Assembly (NCBI RefSeq): GCF_030409795.1
Contig: NZ_JAUFQN010000019.1
Span: 1,364,001-1,428,000 of the forward strand
DNA: 64,000 nucleotides
Direction: 5' to 3'
DNA from: Flavobacterium paronense
Lineage (GTDB): Bacteria; Bacteroidota; Bacteroidia; Flavobacteriales; Flavobacteriaceae
This document shows, in pieces, positions 41,328-51,783 of this stretch (the first letter of the stretch is position 1; each line of letters starts with the position of its first letter). Under the pieces are notes generated by a model, which ran no database searches, was not told where the DNA came from, and was given only the letters and a program-made list of their open reading frames with translations. The position numbers were made by a program, and so were the translations under genes.

Positions 41328-42528
41328 AAAAAGAAATTACTTTATTCATAATATCGATCGCAACCAATTCTTTTAATTTTAAATCCATTGGTTCAACAAC
41401 AAAATCCTTATCAATGAAGGTAATTTTATTAGTTGTTTTTCCAAAACCAGCACCTTCATCCATTAGCGAGTTTAAAACAATCAAATCTAGGTTTTTTTTC
41501 TGAATTTTCAACTTTGCATTTTCAATTTCATTTTCAGTTTCTAATGCAAAGCCAATTAAAAATTGCTGTTGTTTAATTTTACCCAACGATGCCAATATAT
41601 CCTGCGTTTTTTCAAGTTCGATTGCTAACGAAGCTGCTGCTTTTTTTATCTTTTGTTTTGCAACAAATTTTGGTTTGTAATCGGCAACTGCTGCTGCGCA
41701 AATTGCAACATCAACTTTTTCAAAATACTCATGGCATGCGTCATACATTTCCTGAGCAGAAGTCACTCTAATTAAATTAATAACGGCTTTTTTTGTATTT
41801 AAGTGTGTCGGTCCGGAAATTAAAATTACAGAAGCTCCCAATTCAGCTGCTCTTTCAGCAATATCAAAGCCCATTTTACCAGATGAATGATTCCCAATAA
41901 ATCTCACAGGGTCAATTGCTTCATAAGTTGGGCCAGCAGTAATAAGTATTTTTTTACCTATTAAAGGCAATTTGCTTTCCAAATCTTTTTCAAGAAAATC
42001 AACAATGTTTTCTGGTTCTGCCATTCTTCCTTCTCCTGATAATCCGCTGGCAAGTTCACCTTTTTCTGCAGGAATAATAATATCTCCAAATTGCTTTAAT
42101 GTATGAAAACTGGCAACAGTTGAAGGATGTTTGTACATATCTAAATCCATTGCAGGTGCAAAATAGACAGGACATTTAGCAGAAAGATAAGTGGCAATTA
42201 AAAGATTGTCGCAATTACCATTAACCATTTTAGATAAAGTATTGGCAGTTGCAGGAGCAATAAGCATTAAATCGGCCCAAAGACCTAATTCGACATGATT
42301 ATTCCATTGGGCATTCTCGTCTTCTTCATTAAAAAAGGTAGAATGAACAGGGTTTTTTGAGAGTGTGGATAATGTTATCGGTGTTACAAAATCCTTAGAA
42401 GCAGGTGTCATTATCACTTGGACATGTGCACCTGCTTTTATGAATAGTCTAACTAATGTTGCTGTTTTGTATGCGGCAATTCCTCCGGACACACCAAGTA
42501 GTACTTTTTTACCGCTTAAAACAGACAT
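41317..42528 (-). CDS. coaBC: bifunctional phosphopantothenoylcysteine decarboxylase/ligase
   Basis: This 403-aa enzyme carries both CoaC and CoaB activities of coenzyme A synthesis. The N-terminal flavoprotein domain (1-185) has LLGVSGGIAAYKTATLVR and the active-site region AMDLDMYKHPS (FMN/substrate). The C-terminal CoaB domain (about 190-400) has KILITAGPTYEAIDPVRFIG, NHSSGKMGFDIAERAAELGA and VAKQKIKKAA. It starts 6 bases after rpoZ and overlaps the DUF4835 gene by 11 bases. Confidence 0.96.
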   Translation of the reverse strand: MSVLSGKKVLLGVSGGIAAYKTATLVRLFIKAGAHVQVIMTPASKDFVTPITLSTLSKNPVHSTFFNEEDENAQWNNHVELGLWADLMLIAPATANTLSKMVNGNCDNLLIATYLSAKCPVYFAPAMDLDMYKHPSTVASFHTLKQFGDIIIPAEKGELASGLSGEGRMAEPENIVDFLEKDLESKLPLIGKKILITAGPTYEAIDPVRFIGNHSSGKMGFDIAERAAELGASVILISGPTHLNTKKAVINLIRVTSAQEMYDACHEYFEKVDVAICAAAVADYKPKFVAKQKIKKAAASLAIELEKTQDILASLGKIKQQQFLIGFALETENEIENAKLKIQKKNLDLIVLNSLMDEGAGFGKTTNKITFIDKDFVVEPMDLKLKELVAIDIMNKVISFYEK

Positions 42529-42534
42529 CTTTAA

Positions 42535-42855
42535 TTAGTCTTTTGTTGTATCTCTGTAGTAAATTTTGTCATCAAGCCATTCTTGAACAGCTAATGCATG
42601 AGGTTTTGGTAATTTTTCGTAGTATTTAGAAACTTCGATTTGTTCTTTGTTTTCAAAGATTTCTTCAAGACTATCGTTGTAAGTGGCAAACTCTTCTAAT
42701 TTCTCAGTCAATTCCTTTTTGATTTCAGAATTGATTTGGTTTGCTCTTTTAGCCATTATTGTTATTGCTTCATAAACATTGCCAGTACGCTCTTCAATTA
42801 CAGTTTTGTTGTAAGTAATAGTGTTTACTGGTGCATTCGTCTTTTTTAAATCCAT
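42535..42855 (-). CDS. rpoZ: DNA-directed RNA polymerase omega subunit
   Basis: This 106-aa protein matches the Bacteroidota omega subunit: MDLKKTNAPVNTITYNKTVI at the start, then GNVYEAITIMAKRANQINSE (residues about 26-45, the conserved omega core with AKRA), and a lineage-specific acidic tail of about 50 residues. Omega stabilises the beta' subunit. The gene lies 7 bases after bamD and 6 before coaBC. Confidence 0.93.
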   Translation of the reverse strand: MDLKKTNAPVNTITYNKTVIEERTGNVYEAITIMAKRANQINSEIKKELTEKLEEFATYNDSLEEIFENKEQIEVSKYYEKLPKPHALAVQEWLDDKIYYRDTTKD

Positions 42856-42862
42856 GATTTAA

Positions 42863-43657
42863 TTATTTAGAAAATTGTTGTAAATCTTTTTCAATTCGAG
42901 CCAACATTTCGTCAGCTTTTGATTTGTATTGTGAATCTGCTTTATATTTTATCAGACTTGTGTAAGCTGTTTTTGCATTTTCAAGTCTTTCTTTCATTTT
43001 AGAAGGAATACTGTTAATTGCTAATGAATAAGCAGAATCCAATTTGTAAAATAGCGCTTTTTCTTTATAAACAGTTCCGGGATAATTAATCATAAAATTG
43101 TCAAACGCTACCATTGCTGCTTTATAATCTGAAATAGTATTATAAATTTTAGCATTTTCATATGCTTTCATTTCAAGCTTTTCTCTTAATTTTTTTACCA
43201 ATGTATTGGCTTCAGCCAAATTTTGACCTTCTGAATAAGTATCAATATAAGTCTGAAGTTTATCGATAGCTTTATTGGTATCCGTTTGATCTAAACTATA
43301 AACCGGAGATAAAAAAGTGAATGATTTAGCTCCTAAAAAAGAAGCTTCTTCAATCTTTTCGCTTTTCGGATAACTAGCTGCAAAACTTTCAAATTGATAT
43401 CCAGCTAAATAATATTGTTCTGTCTTGTATAATGATTGAGAATACATGTAAAACATTTTTTCAGCTGAAGGTTTTCCTTTGTAGGCTGGAGCTATTTGTT
43501 CAAAAAGACGTATAGCTTTACCATATTTTTTTGCTTCGTACATTTTTGTTGCAGATGCAAACTTTACAGCGACATCTTCCGATTTTAATGCTTTTTGATA
43601 ATCGCTACAAGACGATAAAAATAAAATTACTGTGAATAATGCTAAAAATTTCTTCAT
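42863..43657 (-). CDS. bamD: outer membrane assembly lipoprotein BamD
   Basis: This 264-aa lipoprotein (signal ALFTVILFLSSC, Cys17) has five TPR-like helical hairpins: DVAVKFASATKMYEAKKYGK, AEKMFYMYSQSLYKTEQYYL, ASFLGAKSFTFLSP, and further repeats to about 255. BamD is the essential lipoprotein of the beta-barrel assembly machine. It is the first gene of the block bamD-rpoZ-coaBC-DUF4835-recN and has a clear promoter (43713-43720). Confidence 0.95.
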   Translation of the reverse strand: MKKFLALFTVILFLSSCSDYQKALKSEDVAVKFASATKMYEAKKYGKAIRLFEQIAPAYKGKPSAEKMFYMYSQSLYKTEQYYLAGYQFESFAASYPKSEKIEEASFLGAKSFTFLSPVYSLDQTDTNKAIDKLQTYIDTYSEGQNLAEANTLVKKLREKLEMKAYENAKIYNTISDYKAAMVAFDNFMINYPGTVYKEKALFYKLDSAYSLAINSIPSKMKERLENAKTAYTSLIKYKADSQYKSKADEMLARIEKDLQQFSK

Positions 43658-43712
43658 TTATTTTTTTAATTCAGCTGATTCTAAACACTTATTGTGTTTT
43701 AAAAAGCAACTG

Positions 43713-43720
43713 CAAATTTA
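43713..43720 (-). promoter_or_regulatory. -7 promoter element of the bamD operon
   Basis: The minus strand reads TAAATTTG, matching TAnnTTTG, with a TTG -33 element 18 bases upstream (43739-43741). It lies 56 bases upstream of the bamD ATG at 43657. Confidence 0.75.
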
Positions 43721-43766
43721 GTTATTAATTGTTGATTACAAAATATTTTTTTTGACTTCGAAAAAG

Positions 43767-44651
43767 TTACATTTTTGAAATTTTATTGGTGAAATTATGC
43801 AAACGATTTGCTAAATCTTCATCTGTATTTACTAATGGCAAACGTACCGTATTCTCACACAAACCTAATGATTTAAAGACTTCCTTAATTCCGGCCGGAT
43901 TTCCTTGCTCAAAAATCATATCAATAGAATCGACTAAGAGATAATGGATTTTATAGGCATCATCTACTCTTTTATTTAAACCAAGATGCACCATTTCAGA
44001 AAATTGTTTTGGAAAACCTTCTGCAATTACAGAAATAACGCCAACACCACCAGCCAAAATCATTGGTAACGTAATCATATCATCGCCAGAAATCACTAAA
44101 AAATCTTTTGGTTTATTTTGTATCAATTTCATGGCTTGCACAATATCACCAGCAGCTTCTTTTACAGCTACAATATTATTAAAATCAGTTGCTAGTCTAA
44201 TAATCGTTTCTGGTAACATGTTGATAGCAGTTCTTCCTGGTACGTTGTATAAAATCACTGGAATTGGGGAAGCTTCTGCAATAGCTTTGAAATGTTGATA
44301 AATGCCTTCCTGAGTTGGTTTGTTGTAATAAGGACAAACCGACAAAACCGCTACAAAATCTGAAAAATCCCCTGATTTTAATTCCTCAACAACTTCAGCA
44401 GTATTGTTACTCCCAACACCAAGAACTAAAGGTAATCTTCCTTTATTGGCATCAACAATAGTTTTTATAACTACTTCTTTTTCAGCTTTAGACAAAGTGG
44501 CACTTTCGGCCGTAGTTCCAAGTACAACTAAATAATCGATTCCGTTGTCAATTTGAAAATTTACTATAGTTTTTAAAGCATCAAGATCTACTGAAAAGTC
44601 TTTTTTAAATGGTGTAACAAGCGCAACTCCGGTTCCTATTAATGATTGCAT
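43767..44651 (-). CDS. dapA: 4-hydroxy-tetrahydrodipicolinate synthase
   Basis: This 294-aa enzyme condenses pyruvate with aspartate semialdehyde in lysine and diaminopimelate synthesis. Seen: [15 protein letters not shown] (residues 45-59, substrate loop), [14 protein letters not shown] (about 108-121), Tyr135 in YNVPGR, and the Schiff-base Lys164 in [11 protein letters not shown]. Normal family length. It starts 1 base after the DUF6913 stop, so the two share a transcript. Confidence 0.97.
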   Translation of the reverse strand: MQSLIGTGVALVTPFKKDFSVDLDALKTIVNFQIDNGIDYLVVLGTTAESATLSKAEKEVVIKTIVDANKGRLPLVLGVGSNNTAEVVEELKSGDFSDFVAVLSVCPYYNKPTQEGIYQHFKAIAEASPIPVILYNVPGRTAINMLPETIIRLATDFNNIVAVKEAAGDIVQAMKLIQNKPKDFLVISGDDMITLPMILAGGVGVISVIAEGFPKQFSEMVHLGLNKRVDDAYKIHYLLVDSIDMIFEQGNPAGIKEVFKSLGLCENTVRLPLVNTDEDLANRLHNFTNKISKM

Positions 44652-44652
44652 G

Positions 44653-45171
44653 CTATATTTTGTTTAGAATTTTTAAATATTTGAATAGCTCGTCCATAAA
44701 TACTTTATAGTTTTCAGCATTGGTATTAATCATAAAATGATTTAATCGTTTATCAATAGAAGTAAAACCTACCTTGAAACTAGCTTTAGATAAATGTGAA
44801 ACCAACAGTAATGCTACTTTTTCGGTATCGTAGTAATTAATTAACAAATCAAAAGGTTCTATGATAAAATCTTTTACTTCTTTTTTATCAACTGTTCCTG
44901 TCCAGCTTAAATCTTTATGACTAAAAATCGGATAATCAAAAACCTCATTCTTTTTTATTTTGTCTTTGTAAACCAAAACTTTAATATCGCTTTCATTAAT
45001 TCCGTTTTGGATTAATTCTTTTACCAAAGCTTCTCTTTCATAAAAATAGCTTTCGTCAAAAATAATCCCAACAGTTTTGATTACTTTATCTGAAGCTAAA
45101 TGTTTAACATTTGATAAACTATTTTTAACTATTTTTTTTGTTGAAAAATCCTTTAAGTAATTTAAAAACAT
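44653..45171 (-). CDS. DUF6913 family protein
   Basis: This 172-aa protein matches DUF6913, a Bacteroidota family of unknown function. Seen: [20 protein letters not shown] (about residues 33-52), [13 protein letters not shown], then [20 protein letters not shown] with [12 protein letters not shown]. The pattern of strands ending in D/Y residues resembles a Rossmann-like sugar- or nucleotide-binding fold, but this is not a firm assignment. It is the first gene of the dapA transcript; the -7 element at 45191-45198 precedes it. Confidence 0.82.
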   Translation of the reverse strand: MFLNYLKDFSTKKIVKNSLSNVKHLASDKVIKTVGIIFDESYFYEREALVKELIQNGINESDIKVLVYKDKIKKNEVFDYPIFSHKDLSWTGTVDKKEVKDFIIEPFDLLINYYDTEKVALLLVSHLSKASFKVGFTSIDKRLNHFMINTNAENYKVFMDELFKYLKILNKI

Positions 45172-45190
45172 ACTACTTTTACTTGAATTA

Positions 45191-45198
45191 CAAATTTA
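45191..45198 (-). promoter_or_regulatory. -7 promoter element of the DUF6913-dapA operon
   Basis: The minus strand reads TAAATTTG, matching TAnnTTTG, 19 bases upstream of the ATG at 45171. Confidence 0.65.
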
Positions 45199-45220
45199 CT
45201 AAAATTAGTGGCAAAAAACG

Positions 45221-45997
45221 ATGGTAAAACTAAAAAACTATAACGGTGTAGTAAAGCATTTTGTTTTATTATTAACATTTGCAGCTATTATTTCCTGTGC
45301 CGAAAAGAAATACGCAGTAACCAAAATTGAAGGCAAAGAAATAGGAATTACAGACAAAAATTCCGAAGTTGCTGACATTGAAAACTTTATCAAACCGTAT
45401 CGCGATAAAATTGACGCTGATTTGAATACTGTTTTGGCAAGTGCTCCTGAAAATATTGATAAATCTGGTGAGTGGCAAACACCAATGGGAAACTTTTTGG
45501 CTGATATCACTTATGAAAAATCAAATAAAGTATTTCAAATACGTGAAAAGAAATCAATTGATATTTGTTTACTAAATCACGGTGGAATTAGAAGTGTCAT
45601 TTCAAAAGGAAATATTACCGCAAGAACTGCTTATGAAATTATGCCCTTTGAAAATAGTGCAATTATTATCGGATTAAAAGGAGCTCAAATTTTGGAAATC
45701 GTTAATTATATTATTTCCGAAAAAAAACCACATCCATTAAAAGGATTAACTTTTACAATTGACAAAGACACTCAACCAAAAAACATTTTAGTTAATGGAA
45801 TTCCGTTAGACAATAATAAAATCTATTATGTAGTTACTTCAGATTATTTATCAAGTGGTGGTGATAATATGCTTTTCTTCAAAAAAGGAGTTGAAAAATA
45901 TGATTTAGATTATAAGCTTCGAAATATCATCATTGATTATTTTAAGGAAAACAAAACGATTACGTCAAGCAAAGACATTAGAATTACCAAAGAATAA
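45221..45997 (+). CDS. 5'-nucleotidase C-terminal-domain lipoprotein
   Basis: This 258-aa protein is only the C-terminal half of a UshA-type 5'-nucleotidase: the substrate-binding domain. It carries a lipoprotein signal (VLLLTFAAIISC) and the family markers LLNHGGIRSVISKGNITART (about residues 120-139), IMPFENSAIIIGLKG and VVTSDYLSSGGDNMLFF. The nucleotide ring is normally held between the two aromatic residues of this domain; here the domain stands alone on a separate lipoprotein. The metallophosphatase half follows 4 bases later as its own gene, so the order of domains is the reverse of the usual single protein. Confidence 0.92.
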   Translation: MVKLKNYNGVVKHFVLLLTFAAIISCAEKKYAVTKIEGKEIGITDKNSEVADIENFIKPYRDKIDADLNTVLASAPENIDKSGEWQTPMGNFLADITYEKSNKVFQIREKKSIDICLLNHGGIRSVISKGNITARTAYEIMPFENSAIIIGLKGAQILEIVNYIISEKKPHPLKGLTFTIDKDTQPKNILVNGIPLDNNKIYYVVTSDYLSSGGDNMLFFKKGVEKYDLDYKLRNIIIDYFKENKTITSSKDIRITKE

Positions 45998-46001
45998 CAT
46001 C

Positions 46002-46916
46002 ATGAAAAGAAGAGATTTTATACAAAATACCGCTTTGAGTTCTGCATTTTTAGGGCTTGGAGGTTTATCATTGAGTAGCTTTAAAAAGTTTGACACAAAA
46101 CATTTGACGATACTTCACACAAACGATGTACACAGTTATATTGATCCTTTTCCGCCAACGCATTCAAAGAATCCTAATATGGGAGGTGTTGCCCGAAGAG
46201 CTGCATTAATTGAAACTATCCGAAAGGAAAATCCAAATGTTTTATTACTTGATGCCGGAGATATTTTTCAGGGAACACCCTATTTTAATTATTATGGAGG
46301 CGAATTAGAATTCAAACTAATGAGCATGATGAAATATGATTTAGCAACTATTGGAAATCATGATTTTGACAACAGTATTGATGGCTTGTACAATCAATTG
46401 CCGAATGCTAGTTTTGACTTTGTTAATGCTAATTATGATTTCAAAAATACAATTATGAATGGTCATGTAAAGCCTTATAAAATTGTTGACAAAGACGGAA
46501 TTAAAGTTGGTATTTTTGGGATTGGAATTGAGCTTGAAGGTTTAGTTGACAAAAAAAACTATAAAGAAACAATTTATCATGATCCGGTTAATATTTCTCA
46601 AGACATTTCACGGATTTTAAAACAAGAACATAAGTGCGATTTGGTAATTTGTCTTTCCCATATTGGTTATCAATACAAAAATGAACCAGATAAAATTAGT
46701 GATGTTAAGTTAGCTTCATTGACTAAAGATATTGATTTGATTATTGGAGGTCATACCCATACTTTTCTTGACAAACCGACCGTTTTAAAAAATGCTGATG
46801 GAAAAGATGTATTAGTAAATCAAGTTGGCTGTTATGGAATAAACCTTGGCAGAATTGATTTTTATTTCGATAACGATATTTCAAAAATGGCGTCAGGAAA
46901 GTCCATTATTGTTTGA
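46002..46916 (+). CDS. metallophosphatase (5'-nucleotidase N-terminal type) with Tat signal
   Basis: This 304-aa protein is the catalytic metallophosphoesterase half of a UshA-type 5'-nucleotidase. The ATG at 46002 starts MKRRDFIQNTALSSAFLGLG, a twin-arginine-like signal followed by a hydrophobic stretch; an upstream open stretch to 45933 overlaps the neighbour and is not used. Metal-binding motifs: ILHTNDVHSYIDP, LLDAGDIFQGTP, IGNHDFDN, LSHIGYQ and IGGHTHTF, all in family order. It should be exported folded, and works with the lipoprotein at 45221. The 3' end overlaps the opposing gene by 24 bases. Confidence 0.93.
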   Translation: MKRRDFIQNTALSSAFLGLGGLSLSSFKKFDTKHLTILHTNDVHSYIDPFPPTHSKNPNMGGVARRAALIETIRKENPNVLLLDAGDIFQGTPYFNYYGGELEFKLMSMMKYDLATIGNHDFDNSIDGLYNQLPNASFDFVNANYDFKNTIMNGHVKPYKIVDKDGIKVGIFGIGIELEGLVDKKNYKETIYHDPVNISQDISRILKQEHKCDLVICLSHIGYQYKNEPDKISDVKLASLTKDIDLIIGGHTHTFLDKPTVLKNADGKDVLVNQVGCYGINLGRIDFYFDNDISKMASGKSIIV

Positions 46917-47585
46917 TTTTTCGGAAATAAGAACATATTTATAAAAAGAGTAAAAGGCTAAAGCATTGAATGTCATTGCTAATGGTCTGAATAATTCTTC
47001 GTATTCGTCTACCAAAAAATACTTTTCAATAAATACTACAAACTGTAACATTACAAACAATAATGCGCTAATTAAGAGCACTGAATTTTGTTTATTATCA
47101 TTCATGAAATAACTCGAAAGTGCTATTCCGGCAAATAACGATATTAATAAGTTTTGAAATATTATTATGTAAATACTGTTCTGTGGAATTTCGGCAGTTT
47201 CCATAAACAAATAAAAAAATATCAGCAAGAAAGGTGTTGTTGCTATTATTAAAGGAATAAAATCTCCCACTTTTTGGAAACGGAATATTAGATATAAAAC
47301 AATTACACGATGTATTGTAAAAACTAACACGCCATAAAACAAACAGCTTGATGTGTTTGGAATAAAAAGAATATTTGTGACTAAGGATAAGAGCAAAGCT
47401 GCAATAAAAAGCATATTCTTTTTATCTGATTCAATGTAGTAAATAACGATTAAAACTAAAGGAATTATTGGTTTCAATACGCAGATTAGAGTTCTGTTTA
47501 CAAAATACTCAGCAACAACCTCAAATAAAGCTATTGCAAAATAGGTAACTGTTAACAATTTTATTATCGTGTATTTTTTTTGCAT
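46893..47585 (-). CDS. multi-pass membrane protein, YhhN/lysoplasmalogenase-like
   Basis: This 230-aa protein has seven or eight predicted membrane helices (ILTVTYFAIALFEVVA-type first helix; then IPLVLIVIYYIES; LFIAALLLSLVTNILFI; and others to the end, LAMTFNALAFYSFYKYVLI). The KPIIPLVL motif and the spread of helices resemble the YhhN/TMEM86 lysoplasmalogenase family, but I see no strong signature, so this is a tentative call. The 3' end overlaps the metallophosphatase gene by 24 bases on the other strand. Confidence 0.6.
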   Translation of the reverse strand: MQKKYTIIKLLTVTYFAIALFEVVAEYFVNRTLICVLKPIIPLVLIVIYYIESDKKNMLFIAALLLSLVTNILFIPNTSSCLFYGVLVFTIHRVIVLYLIFRFQKVGDFIPLIIATTPFLLIFFYLFMETAEIPQNSIYIIIFQNLLISLFAGIALSSYFMNDNKQNSVLLISALLFVMLQFVVFIEKYFLVDEYEELFRPLAMTFNALAFYSFYKYVLISEKSNNNGLS

Positions 47586-47700
47586 TTATTCTAATAAAAG
47601 ACATTCTTTATTATTATTTATAACTGCTTCAACATCTTTAATATTAATTAAAATTAAGTTAAAAAAAATTAATTGTCATAATTAATCACTGTTTTTTTAT

Positions 47701-49751
<2,051 letters not shown>

Positions 49752-49773
49752 TATTTTTTAAAAGAAATAAACT

Positions 49774-50247
49774 TTACGACTGAATTATTCCGTTGATTTG
49801 AAGATATAATTGTCCGTCGCTCAAAATGGCTCCTTCTTTTATTAAATCAAAAATGTGTTTGTTTCGTTCTTCCTGATATTCTTTTTTACCTATATGGATT
49901 TCAACCGTATCCGTAAATAAATTATCACTTAACCATTGTAGACCTTCTTTTTCCATAAAATCAACTTGTGATTCTAATGCTTTTAAGACAATGGATTGAA
50001 TTAATTTTTCCTGACAGTGAAAAAGAAAAATATGATTTTTAGAAAAATGTTCTAAATAATTTGCATTACTCAAAACACCTTCCCAAATTAAATCGGAGAA
50101 AACATCCAATTCTTGCTCGGCTACTTCGGGCTTTTCGCTTTTTATTTTATCCCATTCTGATTTATCTATAGATTGCGTTGCCAAGAAGTTTGTAAATTCT
50201 TTGTGTAAAGCTTCGAATTGTTCTTTGGTTAGTCTTTTATATTTCAT
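49774..50247 (-). CDS. DUF6495 family protein
   Basis: This 157-aa soluble helical protein begins MKYKRLTKEQFEALHKEFTN, which I associate with DUF6495, a Bacteroidota family of unknown function. Helices SDLIWEGVLSNANYLEHFSK and FHCQEKLIQSIVLKALESQV form the centre; the C-terminal part ends LYLQINGIIQS. There is no signal peptide. It lies leftward of the ribosomal operon, separated from it by the palindromic element copy B and the rplI terminator. Function cannot be inferred. Confidence 0.72.
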   Translation of the reverse strand: MKYKRLTKEQFEALHKEFTNFLATQSIDKSEWDKIKSEKPEVAEQELDVFSDLIWEGVLSNANYLEHFSKNHIFLFHCQEKLIQSIVLKALESQVDFMEKEGLQWLSDNLFTDTVEIHIGKKEYQEERNKHIFDLIKEGAILSDGQLYLQINGIIQS

Positions 50248-50290
50248 TTTAGCTGCTTAGTAAATGATTTATTGTTTTATATGTGATGTA

Positions 50291-50397
50291 CTAGCCCCGA
50301 TAGTAGTGGAAATCCTTTTTATTGTTATAGTAAAAGTCCTTCTACTTCGAAGTGCGACAAAACAATAAAAAGATTGCAACGGATAGCGGGATTAGCT
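50291..50397. repeat. palindromic intergenic element, copy B
   Basis: Starts CTAGCCCCGATAGTAGTGG and ends GATAGCGGGATTAGCT. A perfect 12-bp stem, CTTTTTATTGTT (50315-50326) with AACAATAAAAAG (50361-50372), encloses a 34-base loop that holds the perfect palindrome ACTTCGAAGT (50344-50353). End pairing (CCCG with CGGG, AGC with GCT) and the ATT bulge match copy A at 31669-31737. Confidence 0.75.
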
Positions 50398-50405
50398 TCA
50401 AAAAA

Positions 50406-50429
50406 AAATCCCGACGCGAATCGGGATTT
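50406..50429 (-). terminator. rho-independent terminator of the rpsF-rpsR-rplI operon
   Basis: AAATCCCGA (50406-50414) pairs perfectly with TCGGGATTT (50421-50429) around the loop CGCGAA; on the minus strand a T-run (plus-strand A-run 50399-50408) follows. It lies 20 bases past the rplI stop. Confidence 0.9.
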
Positions 50430-50449
50430 AAAATTTATATAGCAAAATA

Positions 50450-50890
50450 TTAAACTTCAGCTACAATTTCATATGGTAATTCAACTACAACATCTCTGTG
50501 AAGTCTCACAGTTGCAGAATATTTACCTGTACGTTTTACAACTCCACTTGTGATGAATTTTCTATCTACAGTTTGACCAGCAGCTTGTAAAGCAGCAGCT
50601 ATATCAATGTTAGAAATAGAACCGAATAATTTTTCACCACCAGCTTTTGCTGTAATTTTAATTTCGATAGCTTTTAAAGCTTCACCCAATGCTTTTGCAT
50701 CGTTTACCACTTTAGCTTCTTTATGTGCTCTTTGTTTTAAATTTTCAGCTAACACTTTTTTTGCTGAAGGAGTTGCTAATGAAGCGAAACCTTGAGGGAT
50801 TAAAAAGTTACGACCATAACCGTTTTTCACCGTTACTACATCGTCTTTAAAGCCTAAATTCTGAACGTCTTGTTTTAAGATCAATTCCAT
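50450..50890 (-). CDS. rplI: 50S ribosomal protein L9
   Basis: This 146-aa protein matches L9: MELILKQDVQNLGFKDDVVT (ATG at 50890; an open stretch upstream to 50941 overlaps the gap after rpsR and is not used), then VKNGYGRNFLIPQGFA, a long helix, and the C-terminal LHRDVVVELPYEIVAEV. L9 bridges the two ends of 23S rRNA and helps hold reading frame. It is the last gene of the rpsF-rpsR-rplI operon, with a terminator 20 bases past the stop. Confidence 0.98.
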   Translation of the reverse strand: MELILKQDVQNLGFKDDVVTVKNGYGRNFLIPQGFASLATPSAKKVLAENLKQRAHKEAKVVNDAKALGEALKAIEIKITAKAGGEKLFGSISNIDIAAALQAAGQTVDRKFITSGVVKRTGKYSATVRLHRDVVVELPYEIVAEV

Positions 50891-50952
50891 GTTGTTGTCC
50901 TTATTAGAGAAGTTAGGTTCCGTTTGACGAGAAACCAACAACTGAGTTTATA

Positions 50953-51249
50953 TTATTTTAATAAATCGGCCACGTATGGCATTAAAGCTAAATGACGTGC
51001 TCTTTTCACAGCTACTGACACTTTTCTTTGGTATTTTAATGAAGTTCCGGTTAAACGACGTGGTAAAATTTTACCTTGTTCATTTACAAATTTCAATAAA
51101 AAGTCTGCATCCTTGTAATCAATATATTTGATTCCGGATTTTTTGAAACGACAATACTTTTTAGTTTTATTGGTTTCGATGTTTAAAGGAGTAAGATATC
51201 TGATATCTCCGTCTTTTTTTCCTGAAGCTGATTGTTGTAAATTTGCCAT
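50953..51249 (-). CDS. rpsR: 30S ribosomal protein S18
   Basis: This 98-aa protein matches S18: [20 protein letters not shown], then [20 protein letters not shown] and [20 protein letters not shown] with the conserved basic helix. It binds S6 in the small-subunit platform. It lies 2 bases after rpsF and 62 bases before the rplI start, in one operon. Confidence 0.98.
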   Translation of the reverse strand: MANLQQSASGKKDGDIRYLTPLNIETNKTKKYCRFKKSGIKYIDYKDADFLLKFVNEQGKILPRRLTGTSLKYQRKVSVAVKRARHLALMPYVADLLK

Positions 51250-51251
51250 GA

Positions 51252-51596
51252 TTAGTTTGCTTTTGCTTCTTTTAATTTAGTTCTTCTTCTTTCTGCCCAA
51301 GAAATTGCGTGTTTATCCAAACTTACAGTTAGGAAACGCATAACTCTCTCGTCACGTCTAAACTCAGTTTCAAAAGCAATAAGAGCTTCTCCTGATACTT
51401 GGAATTCGAATAAATGGTAAAAACCACTTTTCTTGTTTTGGATTTCGTAAGCTAGTTTTTTTAAGCCCCAATCCTCTTTGGATACCATTTTTGCTCCTTT
51501 AGCAGTAAGAAAATCTTCAAATTTGCTTACTGTTTCCTTTACCTGAACTTCAGATAAAACGGGATTTAAAATGAAAACAGTTTCGTAATGATTCAT
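51252..51596 (-). CDS. rpsF: 30S ribosomal protein S6
   Basis: This 114-aa protein matches S6: [40 protein letters not shown] and [17 protein letters not shown], ending with the basic tail [17 protein letters not shown]6 binds S18 and 16S rRNA. It is the first gene of the operon; a -7-like element lies 30 bases upstream (51626-51633). Confidence 0.98.
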   Translation of the reverse strand: MNHYETVFILNPVLSEVQVKETVSKFEDFLTAKGAKMVSKEDWGLKKLAYEIQNKKSGFYHLFEFQVSGEALIAFETEFRRDERVMRFLTVSLDKHAISWAERRRTKLKEAKAN

Positions 51597-51625
51597 AATA
51601 TTATGATTAAAATTTAATTTGGCCG

Positions 51626-51633
51626 CGAAAGTA
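51626..51633 (-). promoter_or_regulatory. -7-like element of the rpsF-rpsR-rplI promoter
   Basis: The minus strand reads TACTTTCG, one base from TAnnTTTG, followed by CGGCC, a start context often seen for strong flavobacterial genes. It lies 30 bases upstream of the rpsF ATG. Confidence 0.5.
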
Positions 51634-51672
51634 TAAATAATATTTCAATAAACAATCACAAGTTTGCTTAAA

Positions 51673-51720
51673 TCGTCTAAAAGTAAAAAATATCGTTTAA
51701 AAGCAAAAATAATCGACGAA
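51673..51720. promoter_or_regulatory. 20-bp-periodic direct repeats upstream of the LytTR regulator
   Basis: TCGTCTAAAAG (51673-51683), TCGTTTAAAAG (51693-51703) and a weaker TCGACGAAATG (51713-51723) begin exactly 20 bp apart, i.e. about two DNA turns. They lie 30-110 bases upstream of the LytTR gene and 40 bases upstream of rpsF on the other side. LytTR proteins generally bind direct repeats with near-20-bp spacing, so this is a plausible autoregulatory operator. Confidence 0.6.
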
Positions 51721-51783
51721 ATGTTAGGTGGAATAAAATAAAGTATATATTTTTACAACACCAAATCTATAATAAATAATATT

